NCBI GenBank assembly: GCA_002368355.1
Contig: AP018281.1
Coordinates: 4,216,001 to 4,280,000, forward strand
Length of the DNA: 64,000 nucleotides
Direction: 5' to 3'
From: Chondrocystis sp. NIES-4102
GTDB lineage: Bacteria > Cyanobacteriota > Cyanobacteriia > Cyanobacteriales > Xenococcaceae
Shown one piece after another: positions 18,356 to 28,525 of the stretch. A program made the translations under genes and the position numbers. A model generated the notes under the pieces. That model saw only the letters and a program-made list of their open reading frames with translations, was not told the origin of the DNA and made no database searches. Within the stretch, counting starts at the first letter, position 1, and each line of letters starts with the position of its first letter.

Positions 18356-18907
18356 CTACTTTGTACCTCGCTGCATTTGTCGAAGACGTTGCTGTGCTAC
18401 AGGATCTAAAGTATGAAATAAAAAGCGACCAGAAGGTTGCTTCTTGGTCTGCCTTTTCGCTTTAGTTTTACGAGATATCTGTTCAACCTCACCTGCTAAC
18501 ATTTGAGCAGATCGCCACTCAGCACCATAACCTACGACAGTTAATTGTTGAGCGCGATCGCTAGTAGCTACAATTAAACGAGTTGATTCCTGCTGGTATT
18601 TCTTCTGATTAAATGTGGCACAAATTTTTTCAATGTAAGTATCCGCCGTCTCAGCAAAAGCCGTGTAATGTACAGATAAATCAGGAGTATATTCTATGGT
18701 GCTACGAGGAGCATCTTGATAATGAGCATCAAAAACTATCTTAGTTCGATAAGTAACAGCAGCAGCGTAATTAATCAGACATTCGATTAACTGACGGCGG
18801 GCTGTCTCTAATCCGTGGAGATCGCGACTTTGTTTTAAGTCCGACCAGTCGCCAATGATATTGTAACCATCGACAAGTAAGATTGCCTGGTGGGATAAGG
18901 GAGGCAT
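18356..18907 (-). CDS. NYN-domain (YacP/Rae1-like) ribonuclease
   Basis: A 183-residue protein with the NYN/PIN-like nuclease fold. Conserved acidic positions appear in ILLVDGYNIIGDW, KIVFDAH and IVATSDRAQQ, and ETARRQLIECLINYAA is a family helix. Bacillus Rae1 (YacP) is a ribosome-associated endoribonuclease; the cyanobacterial relatives are not well studied. The C-terminal tail is rich in Arg/Lys, as expected for RNA binding. Start ATG 18907. Single gene, downstream of the ABC ATPase gene on the same strand but about 100 bases away. Confidence 0.86.
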   Translation of the reverse strand: MPPLSHQAILLVDGYNIIGDWSDLKQSRDLHGLETARRQLIECLINYAAAVTYRTKIVFDAHYQDAPRSTIEYTPDLSVHYTAFAETADTYIEKICATFNQKKYQQESTRLIVATSDRAQQLTVVGYGAEWRSAQMLAGEVEQISRKTKAKRQTKKQPSGRFLFHTLDPVAQQRLRQMQRGTK

Positions 18908-19007
18908 TGCAAATAGCTATTTTCCAAAAATGAATAATAATATCCCCCCATTTTAAGCAAAATTGTTAACAAAAAGTTAACTTTAATGATAATAACTACC
19001 TTAAGAA

Positions 19008-19700
19008 TTATCTTTCGAGAGAGAGTAATTTTTGCTTAAGAGCCTCTGGTTCTCCTTGGGCAATAACCCTGCCCCCTTCTAATAAAAAAGCTCCATCGCA
19101 GTAATCTAATTCTTCAAGACGGTGAGTAACCCATAAAGCGGTTAAATTATGCTGTTTGACGAGATTTCTAACTTGAGCAACCAATTCTAATTGAGTGTCA
19201 GGATCAAGTAGAGCAGTAGGTTCGTCAAATAAGATAACTTGACAGTTACGAGCAATTGCTCCAGCGATCGCAATCCTTTGCTTTTGTCCTCCACTTAAAG
19301 CATGAATTGGTCTTCGCTCTAAATCTAATAGGTTTACAGCTTCTAAAGCTTCCCTCACTCGCTGTTTAACTTGAATTGGGGATAGTTTTTCACTTACCAA
19401 ACCGAAAGCAATATCCGCACCAACCGTAGGCATAACTAACTGATGGTCGGGATTTTGAAAGACAAACCCCATTTTATAAGGCATGACTATCGAGCCTGTA
19501 TCAGGAATCAATAATCCTGCTAAAAGTTTAAGTAGGGTGGATTTGCCACTACCATTATTGCCAAGTAGCATCCAAAATTCACCTTCTGGCACTTGCAGGG
19601 AGCAATTATTTAATATTATCTCTGCCGATGACCAACTAAAACACAGATCATTTACCCTAATGATTGGTGAATGACCTGACGACTCTAGGGATCTTGTCAT
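19008..19700 (-). CDS. ECF-type ABC transporter ATP-binding protein
   Basis: A 230-residue ATPase of the energy-coupling-factor (CbiO/EcfA/BioM) type, energising uptake of a vitamin or metal. Walker A GNNGSGKST, Q-loop VFQNPDHQLVMPTV (the PDHQ variant is an ECF hallmark), signature LSGGQKQR, Walker B VILFDEPTALLD and switch WVTHRLEEL are all intact. No S component or EcfT gene is adjacent, so the substrate is unknown. The ATG at 19700 overlaps the stop of the preceding UPF0367 gene by one base (TAATG), implying translational coupling. Confidence 0.9.
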   Translation of the reverse strand: MTRSLESSGHSPIIRVNDLCFSWSSAEIILNNCSLQVPEGEFWMLLGNNGSGKSTLLKLLAGLLIPDTGSIVMPYKMGFVFQNPDHQLVMPTVGADIAFGLVSEKLSPIQVKQRVREALEAVNLLDLERRPIHALSGGQKQRIAIAGAIARNCQVILFDEPTALLDPDTQLELVAQVRNLVKQHNLTALWVTHRLEELDYCDGAFLLEGGRVIAQGEPEALKQKLLSLER

Positions 19701-19975
19701 TACTTATCAGCAACAATACTGGAAAAGAAACCTGGTACTCGACCTTCTGCCATTCCACCAGACTTTTTACTTATACTGACTGCACTAATTAAATTACCTT
19801 TTACCGCCACCTTTTTAGTTTCGTCTTTATCGCAAGTCAACTCAATCACTTCACTACTATTAGAATTCATAGCTTGCAGCAGCTTTTGATATAGACTCTC
19901 GGCGGATTCTACCTCTTTGCGTTGTACTGAAATGGGTAGAGGCATATTCTGTAAAACTAGGTCAATTGTAAACAT
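19700..19975 (-). CDS. UPF0367-type conserved cyanobacterial protein
   Basis: A 91-residue soluble protein of a cyanobacteria- and plastid-associated family of unknown function. The pattern MFTIDLVLQNMPLPISVQRK, then ESLYQKLLQAM, then IELTCDKDETKKVAV and a C-terminal RVPGFFSSI matches the UPF0367 family as I recall it. I place the start at ATG 19975; a TTG four codons upstream would give an unlikely MESF extension. It overlaps the next gene by one base, so it is translationally coupled to the ECF-type ATPase. It is divergent from psbD. Confidence 0.75.
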   Translation of the reverse strand: MFTIDLVLQNMPLPISVQRKEVESAESLYQKLLQAMNSNSSEVIELTCDKDETKKVAVKGNLISAVSISKKSGGMAEGRVPGFFSSIVADK

Positions 19976-20243
19976 GAAACTTTCCAAAGACTACGACAGT
20001 TAAATTATCTGCCAGATTTACACGAATTCGCAATTTAAATTTAAATGCCATCTTTAGAAAATCTTAATTTTTTCTTTGTATTTAGCCTAGCAATATTAAC
20101 TATTTTCTTCTAAGATATGTAATATAAGTAAAGAAAAGTAAATTTTTCTCACAATTGATTTTGATCTATTATCTTAGGTGAAATCAATTAACCTGTAATA
20201 ATTCCAACGATCTGATAAATATTATTTTGGAGATTTGCTTAGC

Positions 20244-21302
20244 ATGACAATAGCAGTAGGACGCGCTCCAGCACAACAGGGCATCTTTGATGCGGTTGAT
20301 GACTGGTTAAAACGCGATCGCTTCGTATTCGTAGGATGGTCAGGGATATTATTATTTCCTTGTGCCTACTTATCAATTGGTGGATGGTTGACTTGCACAA
20401 CATTCGTAACATCATGGTATACCCATGGATTGGCAAGTTCTTATCTAGAAGGATGTAACTTTTTAACAGTAGCAGCATCAACGCCAGCAGACAGTATGGG
20501 ACATTCCCTACTATTTCTGTGGGGACCTGAAGCAGCATGGAGTTTTACACGTTGGTGTCAAATAGGTGGATTGTGGGCATTTATCGCACTACACGGAGCA
20601 TTTGCACTAATCGGGTTCATGCTACGTCAGTTTGAAATCTCCCGTCTAGTTGGAATTCGCCCTTATAATGCGATAGCCTTTTCAGCACCAATAGCGGTAT
20701 TCGTATCAGTATTCTTACTATATCCCTTAGGACAACATAGCTGGTTCTTTGCACCAAGTTTAGGAGTTGCTGGAATCTTCCGTTTCATCCTATTTGTACA
20801 AGGATTCCATAACTTTACCCTCAATCCATTCCACATGATGGGAGTAGCAGGAGTATTAGGTGGAGCATTACTATGTGCAATTCACGGAGCGACAGTGGAA
20901 AATACACTGTTTGACGATGGTGGAGAAGCAGATACATTCCGTGCATTTGAACCAACACAAGCAGAAGAAACCTACAGTATGGTAACAGCAAACCGTTTCT
21001 GGTCACAGATATTCGGGATTGCGTTTTCTAACAAACGTTGGTTACACTTCTTCATGCTATTCGTACCAGTAACAGGTCTATGGATGGCAAGTATTGGAAT
21101 CATTGGGATTGCTTTAAACTTGAGAGCATATGACTTCGTATCTCAAGAGTTGAGAGCAGCAGAAGATCCTGAATTTGAAACATTCTATACTAAAAATATT
21201 CTACTCAACGAAGGTCTAAGAGCTTGGATGTCCACTCAAGACCAACCACATCAAAACTTTGAATTCCCAGAAGAAGTTCTTCCTCGTGGTAATGCACTGT
21301 AA
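20244..21302 (+). CDS. psbD: Photosystem II D2 protein, divergent free-standing copy
   Basis: D2 pairs with D1 in the photosystem II reaction centre, binding QA and half of P680. ATG 20244 follows a GGAG site (20229..20232) and gives the standard 352 residues. Cofactor residues are kept: H117, tyrosine D Y160, H189, H197, H214, W253 and H268, plus the [11 protein letters not shown] end. Several positions that are near-invariant from cyanobacteria to plants are changed: GPEAQGDFTRW reads [11 protein letters not shown] (98-100), HNWTLN reads HNFTLN (W191F), and WLTGTT reads WLTCTT (51). It is not followed by an overlapping psbC, the usual arrangement; a terminator follows at once. It may therefore be a secondary, conditionally used D2. 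Confidence 0.95.
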   Translation: MTIAVGRAPAQQGIFDAVDDWLKRDRFVFVGWSGILLFPCAYLSIGGWLTCTTFVTSWYTHGLASSYLEGCNFLTVAASTPADSMGHSLLFLWGPEAAWSFTRWCQIGGLWAFIALHGAFALIGFMLRQFEISRLVGIRPYNAIAFSAPIAVFVSVFLLYPLGQHSWFFAPSLGVAGIFRFILFVQGFHNFTLNPFHMMGVAGVLGGALLCAIHGATVENTLFDDGGEADTFRAFEPTQAEETYSMVTANRFWSQIFGIAFSNKRWLHFFMLFVPVTGLWMASIGIIGIALNLRAYDFVSQELRAAEDPEFETFYTKNILLNEGLRAWMSTQDQPHQNFEFPEEVLPRGNAL

Positions 21303-21380
21303 GAAGTGAGTAAAAAATTTAGGTTTCTAAACAGTGTTTATTAGTTAACCTTTGAATAAATAAATTCAGACCGTAAGTAG

Positions 21381-21411
21381 ACCCCTCAATTGCTGAGGGG
21401 TTTATTTTATT
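21381..21411 (+). terminator. Rho-independent terminator of psbD
   Basis: ACCCCTCA (21381..21388) pairs perfectly with TGAGGGGT (21394..21401) around ATTGC, followed by a T-rich tract. It lies 80 bases past the psbD stop and shows that psbD is transcribed alone. Confidence 0.9.
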
Positions 21412-21536
21412 TATCTTATATTTACAAGAATACAATCTAGACTATGATTTTTAGCTACTCCACGATAGGCTAGATAGTAAGAAATTTAATATTTAATTAT
21501 TCTTAGTTTTTATTAGTACAGGATAGATAGTGAATT

Positions 21537-22460
21537 GTGCCAAAGCAAAAAGCCGGCATTGTTTATAACAATATAAAGCCTATAGCTTGCAAAATTGCTT
21601 CAGAAATTGAAGATCAATTAACTACTGCGGGCTGGGATGTACGGATGACCACAGGAGTAGGAGGCATATTAGAATATTCGTCCCCTACCAGTCCTGTCTG
21701 TCACACTCGAATTGAACAGTTAACACCTCCCAACTTTGATCGCGAGGTACAATTTGCCGTAGTTTTAGGAGGAGACGGTACAGTTTTATCTGCTTGTAGA
21801 CAATTAGCCCCTTATGGTATTCCGTTACTAACTGTTAATACTGGTCACATGGGCTTTTTGACCGAAACATATTTAAGTCACTTGGAAGAAGCAATAGAAC
21901 AATTACTAAGTAAAGATTATAAAATAGAAGAACGTTCTATGCTTACGGTGCGAGTTTTTCGGCAGAAAAAATTAATCTGGGAAGCATTGAGTCTTAATGA
22001 AATGGTACTACATCGAGAGCCATTGACAAGTATGTGCCATTTTGAAGTAAAAATTGGTAAACACGCTCCTGTGGATGTAGCAGCAGATGGCATTATTATA
22101 TCAACTCCTACAGGGTCAACTGCTTACTCATTGAGCGCAGGCGGGCCAGTAGTAACCCCAGAAGTTCCAGTTTTACAGTTAGCCCCAATTTGTCCCCATT
22201 CCCTAGCTTCAAGGGCATTAGTATTTAGCGATCGCGAATCTGTGATGGTTTTTCCAGCTACCCCTAATAGAATGGTAATGGTAGTAGATGGTAACGGCGG
22301 TTGCTATATTTCTCCTGATGATTATATTCAACTAGAAAAATCAGTTTATACGGCTCGTTTTATTCGTTTGCGATCGCCTGAATTTTTTCGCGTCCTTAGA
22401 GAAAAGCTTGGTTGGGGGCTACCTCATATTGCCAAACCCACCTCAGTCGAGCTTCCCTAG
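21537..22460 (+). CDS. nadK: NAD kinase
   Basis: Phosphorylates NAD to NADP using ATP or polyphosphate, supplying NADP to photosynthetic electron flow. The catalytic [14 protein letters not shown] is at 78-91, and the substrate-binding [20 protein letters not shown] and VDGN blocks follow. Length, 307 aa, is that of the cyanobacterial form. Start is GTG 21537; no better ATG lies upstream before the psbD terminator. The following response-regulator gene starts 47 bases later on the same strand, so they may be co-transcribed. Cyanobacteria often carry two NAD kinases; which one this is cannot be told here. Confidence 0.92.
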   Translation: MPKQKAGIVYNNIKPIACKIASEIEDQLTTAGWDVRMTTGVGGILEYSSPTSPVCHTRIEQLTPPNFDREVQFAVVLGGDGTVLSACRQLAPYGIPLLTVNTGHMGFLTETYLSHLEEAIEQLLSKDYKIEERSMLTVRVFRQKKLIWEALSLNEMVLHREPLTSMCHFEVKIGKHAPVDVAADGIIISTPTGSTAYSLSAGGPVVTPEVPVLQLAPICPHSLASRALVFSDRESVMVFPATPNRMVMVVDGNGGCYISPDDYIQLEKSVYTARFIRLRSPEFFRVLREKLGWGLPHIAKPTSVELP

Positions 22461-22507
22461 CTATAAGTATTGTTATCAGTATAGATTAACTCTCAGGAGT
22501 TGAAAAT

Positions 22508-23188
22508 ATGGCTACTAATCTTAATTACCCCATTCTTTTGCTCACGGATAGTATATTTTCTCAACAAGCTAGTTTAGATTTACAAGCTGCTGGGTATCAA
22601 CCTATTGTTGAAAAGGTACAAAAAGGCTGGAAAAAGCTGAGTGTTTATGTACCGAAAATGGTAATTGTAGATCGAGTCTTTACTGGTAAATTAGGTTTTA
22701 ATTTATGTCGTGAGTTGAGAAATACAGGCGAAAGAATTCCTTTATTATTGTTGGTAGATCAGGAAACAGTTGAGGAAAGGGTAGCTTGTTTAGAGATAGG
22801 GGCAGATGACTATTTATTAAAACCTTATCAAAAGGAGAAGTTATTAGAACAAATTAACTTTTATCTCCAACCTACAGTTGATGTCCCAGGACAATTAAGA
22901 TTTGGCGAATTAATATTAGATTTAGGTACACGTCAGGTAATTAGAAATGAACAAATTATCGACTTGACTGTTAAAGAGTTTGAACTCTTAAAATATTTAA
23001 TGTCTAATCCTCAACAGGTGATGACTAGAGAGGAAATTATTGAAAATGTCTGGGGATATGATTATCGAGGTGAATCTAATGTTATAGAAGTATATATTCG
23101 CTATTTAAGACTTAAAATGGAAAGTCATAATCAAAAAAGATTGATTCAAACTGTACGAGGTATTGGTTATGTTTTACGAGACTCATAA
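22508..23188 (+). CDS. OmpR-family response regulator, NblR-like
   Basis: A 226-residue regulator with an N-terminal receiver domain (about 5-120) and a C-terminal OmpR/PhoB winged helix (about 130-225, containing TVKEFELLKYLMSNP and RGIGYVL). The receiver is atypical: the acidic pair near the start is TD (LLLTDS), while the presumed acceptor aspartate is in VIVDRVFTGKLGF. Weakened receivers of this kind resemble NblR, the phosphorylation-independent regulator of phycobilisome degradation under nutrient and light stress. I therefore call it NblR-like, not proven. It sits 47 bases downstream of the NAD kinase gene with an AGGAG site before ATG 22508. Confidence 0.8.
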   Translation: MATNLNYPILLLTDSIFSQQASLDLQAAGYQPIVEKVQKGWKKLSVYVPKMVIVDRVFTGKLGFNLCRELRNTGERIPLLLLVDQETVEERVACLEIGADDYLLKPYQKEKLLEQINFYLQPTVDVPGQLRFGELILDLGTRQVIRNEQIIDLTVKEFELLKYLMSNPQQVMTREEIIENVWGYDYRGESNVIEVYIRYLRLKMESHNQKRLIQTVRGIGYVLRDS

Positions 23189-23242
23189 ACCTAGGTGCAA
23201 AAAATAAATTGATTTTTAGCGTTTTTAGTTAATTTGCTCTTA

Positions 23243-23770
23243 ATGAACTTTAAAGGAAATTTAAGTATCATAATATTAGTTTTACTATCCAGTTGTACCC
23301 CCTTTGCTGCTGGTTGGAAAACTATTGCCGATGCTTCTGCAGAAATTAAACAGGGTCAAATGTTGCCAATAACTGCTATAGCCGAGATGGCTGGTCATCA
23401 AATTAAATTGGAAGTAGCAGAAACTCCAGATCAACAAGCAACAGGTTTAATGTTTCGTGAATCTTTAGCAAGCGATCGGGGAATGTTATTTCTTTTTAAA
23501 GAAAAACGTGTTGCCCGTTTTTGGATGAAAAATGTACCTATATCATTGGATATGATTTTTTTGGATGGGTCTCGTATTGCTGGGATTGCCAGTAATGTTC
23601 CACCATGTAAAGCTGAACCATGTCCTGTATATGGCCCTGAGACTAATTCTAGTCAATTAATATTGGTTGATAAAGTTATTGAATTGCGCGGAGGTACAGC
23701 TAAAGAATTAGGGCTGAAAATTAATGACACAATTAATCTCAAGTTACTTAAATCGTCAACAGAAATATAA
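23243..23770 (+). CDS. DUF192-family lipoprotein
   Basis: A 175-residue protein from ATG 23243 (a TTG three codons earlier is less likely). The first 18 residues form a signal peptide ending in lipobox LLSSC, with C18 the likely lipidated cysteine. The DUF192 domain follows from about residue 50: LEVAETPDQQATGLMFRESL, GMLFLFKE and FWMKNVPISLDMIFLD, then CKAEPCPVYGP. Function of DUF192 is unknown. It probably faces the periplasm or thylakoid lumen. It follows the response regulator by about 55 bases on the same strand. Confidence 0.88.
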   Translation: MNFKGNLSIIILVLLSSCTPFAAGWKTIADASAEIKQGQMLPITAIAEMAGHQIKLEVAETPDQQATGLMFRESLASDRGMLFLFKEKRVARFWMKNVPISLDMIFLDGSRIAGIASNVPPCKAEPCPVYGPETNSSQLILVDKVIELRGGTAKELGLKINDTINLKLLKSSTEI

Positions 23771-24157
23771 GCTAGGCAAAAATACTTATGATGGTCGCTG
23801 ATGAGCAATATTCTTTGGTATTAACTAATGTTAATTATATTTCTATCAAGGGATAGAGCCTATCAATTAAATATAAGTATTAAGTTATTTACATTAGTAA
23901 ATTTCAGTTATTTTACATAACAAACTGTGTCATTATATAAATCTATAAGTTTTTTTAAATTGAAAACTTAATAAGATCTGTTAAGAGTAGAGATTAAAGA
24001 TTTCAGCCAATTGTGATCTAAAACACGGGCAAAATTTTAAATACATCTAATAATAGTGAAAATTAATTTTTGAGAAATATAATATTACTTATTATTATCT
24101 CAACAAATAATATGATTTATGACTTGATACTATCGATTTAAACAAAGGTATACAGCA
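23771..24157. other. AT-rich spacer, nothing recognised
   Basis: 387 bases without a supportable gene or structured RNA; probably holds the promoter of the small gene at 24158. Confidence 0.45.
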
Positions 24158-24367
24158 ATGAAGCCAGCCATATACGCCAAATTCATTAAATTTTTAAAAG
24201 AAGAATTATCTCTTTCTAACGATTCAATAGAGATAGTAAATAAGGCAGTGGAGGAGCAACCTGCCCCCATACCCATGATTCTTTGGCAATATGGATTAAT
24301 AACTTTGGAAGAATTAGATCGTATTTACGATTGGCTTCACAGTAAAACCAAGTTAGATTTGGGATAG
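24158..24367 (+). CDS. DUF2949-type small protein
   Basis: A 69-residue soluble, helical, cyanobacteria-specific protein. The pattern FIKFLKEELSLSNDSIEI followed by PMILWQYGLITLEELDRIYDW is what I recall for DUF2949. Function is unknown. No cysteine or metal site is present. Start ATG 24158 has a purine-rich AAAGG nearby. It converges on cinA with four bases between the two stop codons. Confidence 0.7.
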   Translation: MKPAIYAKFIKFLKEELSLSNDSIEIVNKAVEEQPAPIPMILWQYGLITLEELDRIYDWLHSKTKLDLG

Positions 24368-24371
24368 ATAA

Positions 24372-25628
24372 CTAACTGTGACTTTGGCTTAAACTTCGTC
24401 GTAGGAGATCGAGGGCGGAACACGAGCTTAAATAGCGTACAAGTTCTCTACCTCGCTTCTGACCTAAGAGACATTTTTTAACAATAGCTTGATTATCGGG
24501 ATTGGCTATAGCAATATAAACTAAACCAACTGGTTTATCAGGTGTATCGCCACTAGGACCTGCTATACCTGTAATACTAATACCCCAATCTGTTTTAAAA
24601 CGCTCTTTGACTCCCAATGCCATTTGTTGAGCAACAATTTCACTTACTGCACCATGTGTTATTAAGTCTTGAGAGTCTACATTTAATAATTGTTCTTTGA
24701 CTTGATTGGCATAGGCAATTACTCCCCCTAAAAAATAACTAGAGCTACCTGGAATATCAGTTAGCATTGCTCCCAAACCACCGCCTGTACAGGATTCAGC
24801 TACACTTAAAGTTTGTTGAGCATCATCTAAAAGCTTGCCTACTACGGAAGCTAAGGTTTCATGATCACTGCCAAAATAATCTAAGCCTGCAATATTTTTA
24901 ATTTCTGTAGCTACTGGGTCGATCATGGCTGCTGCTTCTGCCTTGGAAGGGGCTTTAGCAGAAACTCTTAAACGAACCTCTCCTTTGCCCGCATAAGGAG
25001 CAACAGTAGGATTGCTAGAATCAAATAAATGAGCCACTTTTTCAGCTAAGGCAGATTCACCAATACCCCTAAAACGCATCATCTGACTATAAATGATATC
25101 CTTACCCCAACCGAGAGTTTTCAAAAATGGTACTGCTGTCTCCTCCCACATATAATACATTTCAGAAGGAACACCAGGAAAAGTTAGAATAGTGATGTTC
25201 TCTTTGGGTTGCCAGATAATACCAGGGGCTGTACCTTTTGGATTTGGTAAAGTTTTAGCACCTTGGGGTAATAGTGCCTGTTTACGGTTACTAGGAGTCA
25301 TCTCGCGTCCAACGGAGGCAAATTTCTGCTCAATATCAGCCAGAATATCTGGATCTTCCCACAGGGGAGTATCAAAAAAACTAGCAATAGTTTCTGTGGT
25401 TAAATCATCTGGAGTCGGGCCCAAACCGCCAGTAAAAATGAGAATATTAGAGCGTTTAATAGCAGTCTCTAAAATTTGATGAATACGCGCTACATTATCT
25501 CCAACAACTGTTTGATAGTAATGGGGAATACCTAAATTAGCCAATTCTTTAGCTAAATACTGAGAATTAGTATTTAAAATATCCCCTAAAAGTAATTCTG
25601 TCCCAATGCAAATAACTTCCGCGCTCAT
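24372..25628 (-). CDS. cinA: CinA-family protein (competence/damage-inducible; nicotinamide-nucleotide amidase domain)
   Basis: A 418-residue protein with an N-terminal MoaB/Mog-like domain (MSAEVICIGTELLLGDILNTN, TGGLGPTPDDLT, FPGVPSEM) and a C-terminal PncC-type nicotinamide-nucleotide amidase domain (VAESCTGGGLGAMLTDIPG, GVIAYANQVKEQLL, GISITGIAGP). The full-length protein acts in pyridine-nucleotide recycling, hydrolysing NMN and possibly ADP-ribose, and is linked to competence in some bacteria. Start ATG 25628. It is 19 bases downstream of the WecA/MraY-type transferase gene on the same strand, suggesting a common transcript. Confidence 0.93.
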   Translation of the reverse strand: MSAEVICIGTELLLGDILNTNSQYLAKELANLGIPHYYQTVVGDNVARIHQILETAIKRSNILIFTGGLGPTPDDLTTETIASFFDTPLWEDPDILADIEQKFASVGREMTPSNRKQALLPQGAKTLPNPKGTAPGIIWQPKENITILTFPGVPSEMYYMWEETAVPFLKTLGWGKDIIYSQMMRFRGIGESALAEKVAHLFDSSNPTVAPYAGKGEVRLRVSAKAPSKAEAAAMIDPVATEIKNIAGLDYFGSDHETLASVVGKLLDDAQQTLSVAESCTGGGLGAMLTDIPGSSSYFLGGVIAYANQVKEQLLNVDSQDLITHGAVSEIVAQQMALGVKERFKTDWGISITGIAGPSGDTPDKPVGLVYIAIANPDNQAIVKKCLLGQKRGRELVRYLSSCSALDLLRRSLSQSHS

Positions 25629-25647
25629 TAATCGATCTAATTATTTA

Positions 25648-26715
25648 CTATTTACGAATGTCTCGCAAAACTTGCAAAACTTGCCACATTTGCCAACTCA
25701 ACAACATTGTCGCACCAATAGCGTATCCCCAACCACTAGGAATATTAGAAAATCCTAGAGCTAAGCTGCCCACCCAAACAGTCAAACTATAGATAAATAG
25801 AACAGTTCGGCGTTGAGAAATACCAGATTTTAATAACCAATGATGAAGATGACTTTTATCAGCTATAAAAGGAGATTTACCTTTGCTAATTCGCGATAAA
25901 ATCACTGCCGACATATCTAAAATAGGGACTGCCAAGATTAGGTAGGGTAATAAAACAGCCGTGATTGCGGTAGTTTTAACTAAGCCAATTACCCCAACGG
26001 CAGCCAGGGTAAAGCCCATAAAATATGCACCCCCATCCCCCATAAAGATTTGAGCAGGATTGAAGTTATAGCGCAGAAAGCCTAAAGCTCCGCCAGCTAA
26101 AGCAGCAGCAATTAAACCAGCAGCAGGTTGATTCATAAATAGGGTTACTACCAGCATCACAAAGGCAGCAATGCCTGATACGCCAGCAGCTAAACCATCA
26201 ACACCATCAATCCAATTGATCGCATTCGCCATACCTACTAACCAAACAACGGTAACAGGTAGACTGAGCCAATATATTTTGACTAAAGAGTAAGTAGAAT
26301 CGGAGTAAAAGGGAATAGACAAAAATTCTATTTTAACTCCCAAATACCAACACCCCGAAGCTACGGCAAGCTGCATAAGAAGACGTGAGACAGGAGTAAG
26401 ATTAAATAGATCATCGGCAAAACCAATTCCAAAAAATAAGATGCTGCCAATGATTACTACCCATAATTCCCTAACTTTTACTGGGTCAAAGGCGTTAAAA
26501 CCTCCCAGAAGCCAAACAATGCTTAGAGCAGTCATTGTACCTGCAAAAATTGAAACCCCGCCAACACGAACAACGGGGTCTTTATGAATCTTCCTGGCAT
26601 TAGGCTGATCTACTATACCTAACTTTAGACCAAGGGTTTTAACGTCAGGTATAGTCCATAACACAAAAGTTACAGAAACTAGAAAGGCAATCAGATGATA
26701 CAGTTGAACAGGCAT
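25648..26715 (-). CDS. Polyprenyl-phosphate GlcNAc-1-phosphate transferase (WecA/TagO/MraY family)
   Basis: A 355-residue integral membrane enzyme with about ten helices. It transfers N-acetylhexosamine-1-phosphate from a UDP sugar to undecaprenyl phosphate, starting O-antigen, exopolysaccharide or wall-polymer synthesis. Conserved cytoplasmic motifs are intact: GFADDLFNLTPVSRL, NAINWIDGVDGLAAG, FMGDGGAYFMGF and the histidine motif SHLHHWLL. The last two features favour the WecA/Rfe/TagO branch over MraY. Start ATG 26715. Likely co-transcribed with cinA. Confidence 0.91.
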   Translation of the reverse strand: MPVQLYHLIAFLVSVTFVLWTIPDVKTLGLKLGIVDQPNARKIHKDPVVRVGGVSIFAGTMTALSIVWLLGGFNAFDPVKVRELWVVIIGSILFFGIGFADDLFNLTPVSRLLMQLAVASGCWYLGVKIEFLSIPFYSDSTYSLVKIYWLSLPVTVVWLVGMANAINWIDGVDGLAAGVSGIAAFVMLVVTLFMNQPAAGLIAAALAGGALGFLRYNFNPAQIFMGDGGAYFMGFTLAAVGVIGLVKTTAITAVLLPYLILAVPILDMSAVILSRISKGKSPFIADKSHLHHWLLKSGISQRRTVLFIYSLTVWVGSLALGFSNIPSGWGYAIGATMLLSWQMWQVLQVLRDIRK

Positions 26716-26830
26716 CTGAATTTAAGATTTCTCAAACAACTAAAGAGAGTATAAACTGTGCTTTATGATAATGCACAAAGACGAATCTCGGCATAATTAA
26801 AGATGTTTGTTTGTGTTCTTAATCTGAGTT

Positions 26831-28114
26831 TTAGATTTTAGCTGGTACAGGAATTTCTAAATAAGGATAAAGAGGAAAGCGATCGCATAAGGCTGCTACC
26901 CTACGTAGACAATCGTTTTGCGTTTCTGACGCTTCTGGATTTAGTAGTTTGTCGGCAATTATATTAGCAATTTCTTGAAATTCTGTTGTACCCATTCCTC
27001 TAGTAGTCATGGCAGGAGAGCCTAAACGTAAACCACTGGTAACAAAAGGTGATTCTGGATCAAAAGGTACAGTGTTTTTGTTAGCGGTGATGTTAATTTG
27101 ACTAACTAAAGCATCTGCTTTTTTCCCTGTCATTTTAATACTTCGCAAGTCTACTAAAATTAGGTGGTTATCTGTACCATTGGATACTAATTTAAAGTTG
27201 CGTTGTTTGAAAGCTTCAGCCATAGCCTGAGCATTAGCAATTACTTGCGCACAATAGGCTTTAAATTCTGGTTTAAGAGCTTCCCCAAATGCTACCGCTT
27301 TAGCTGCGATCACGTGTTCTAGAGGGCCTCCCTGAGTACCTGGAAAAACCGCCTTATTTAATTGTTTACCTAGTTCTGGATCACGGGTTAGTATTAACCC
27401 TCCTCTGGGCCCACGCAAGGTTTTGTGTGTAGTAGTAGTTACCACATCACAATAGGGAACAGGATTAGGATGATTTCCTGTTGCTACTAAACCTGCTATA
27501 TGGGCAATATCAGCTAGTAGGTATGCACCAACTTCATCGGCGATCGCTCTAAATTTGGCAAAATCTATAGTACGTGGATAAGCGGAATAGCCACAAATGA
27601 TTAGTTTAGGACGTTCTTTTAAAGCTAAGGCGCGAATTTGATCAAAGTCTAATTGTTCGGTTTCTTGATTTACACCATACTGAACTACTTTAAACCATTT
27701 ACCCGAAACATTTACTGGTGATCCGTGGGTGAGGTGTCCACCGTGGGATAAATCCATACCCATAATGGTATCCCCTGGCTGGAGTAAAGTTAGGAATACC
27801 GCAAAGTTTGCCTGTGCGCCAGAGTGGGGTTGTACATTTGCCATCTCAGCCCCAAAGAGTTGTTTAGCACGCTCAATTGCTAATTGTTCTGCACGATCTA
27901 CAAATTCACAACCGCCATAATAGCGTTTACCTGGTAAACCTTCAGCATATTTATTGGTTAATACCGATCCTTGAGCAGCTAAGACTGCAGGGGAAGTAAA
28001 GTTTTCACTGGCAATTAGTTCTATGTGCGATCGCTGACGTTTTAGTTCTAAATCAATGATTTCTGAAATTTCTGGATCTGTTTGAGCAAGAAAGTCTAAA
28101 TTTGTTTGTGTCAC
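26831..28114 (-). CDS. glyA: Serine hydroxymethyltransferase
   Basis: Pyridoxal-phosphate enzyme interconverting serine and glycine with tetrahydrofolate, the main source of one-carbon units and part of photorespiratory metabolism in cyanobacteria. The PLP lysine lies in [14 protein letters not shown]. The N-terminal [14 protein letters not shown] and the block [15 protein letters not shown] are standard. Length (427 aa) is typical. The start is GTG 28114. The frame is complete with no missing motif. It is a single gene; the adjacent transferase gene begins 115 bases away. Confidence 0.96.
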   Translation of the reverse strand: MTQTNLDFLAQTDPEISEIIDLELKRQRSHIELIASENFTSPAVLAAQGSVLTNKYAEGLPGKRYYGGCEFVDRAEQLAIERAKQLFGAEMANVQPHSGAQANFAVFLTLLQPGDTIMGMDLSHGGHLTHGSPVNVSGKWFKVVQYGVNQETEQLDFDQIRALALKERPKLIICGYSAYPRTIDFAKFRAIADEVGAYLLADIAHIAGLVATGNHPNPVPYCDVVTTTTHKTLRGPRGGLILTRDPELGKQLNKAVFPGTQGGPLEHVIAAKAVAFGEALKPEFKAYCAQVIANAQAMAEAFKQRNFKLVSNGTDNHLILVDLRSIKMTGKKADALVSQINITANKNTVPFDPESPFVTSGLRLGSPAMTTRGMGTTEFQEIANIIADKLLNPEASETQNDCLRRVAALCDRFPLYPYLEIPVPAKI

Positions 28115-28525
28115 TGTTTGATTCTGTATTGGTATTGATGGATCTTTTCTAATGCTATCTAATTCAGTGACTACTGAAAACCACTAATAAGAACCTATTT
28201 TATATGATGCTATCGGTTTTACTATATCTTACTGAGTATTGCTGATCGGTAATTTAGAATTTTTTCGTTACTGTTATGGTTTTTTATTGGTTAACTTACA
28301 CTAGCAAATACAAATTTTTGTGACTAATATTTTGAGCAATCTTAATGATCATTTTGATAGATAAATTTAGAGATATTTCAATCTCATTTTTTACTCTTTA
28401 AATAATATCTTGTTTGGTTAAAATAATAACAATCAAGGTTTTACTATAGCTGTTAAGCTAGAGGTTAAATTAAATAATTAAAGAAAGCTTAAAATTTTTG
28501 AGAGAGATTCTGGAGGATTAACAAG
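28115..28525. other. Divergent spacer between glyA and a small Cys protein, nothing recognised
   Basis: AT-rich sequence that must hold two promoters. No glycine riboswitch-like or other structured element was found. Confidence 0.45.

Noticed and set aside
20239-20538. Minus-strand frame within psbD
   Set aside because: Leucine-rich antisense frame created by psbD codon usage; no independent support.
28115-28525. Glycine riboswitch near glyA
   Set aside because: No paired glycine-aptamer pattern was recognisable in the spacer upstream of glyA.
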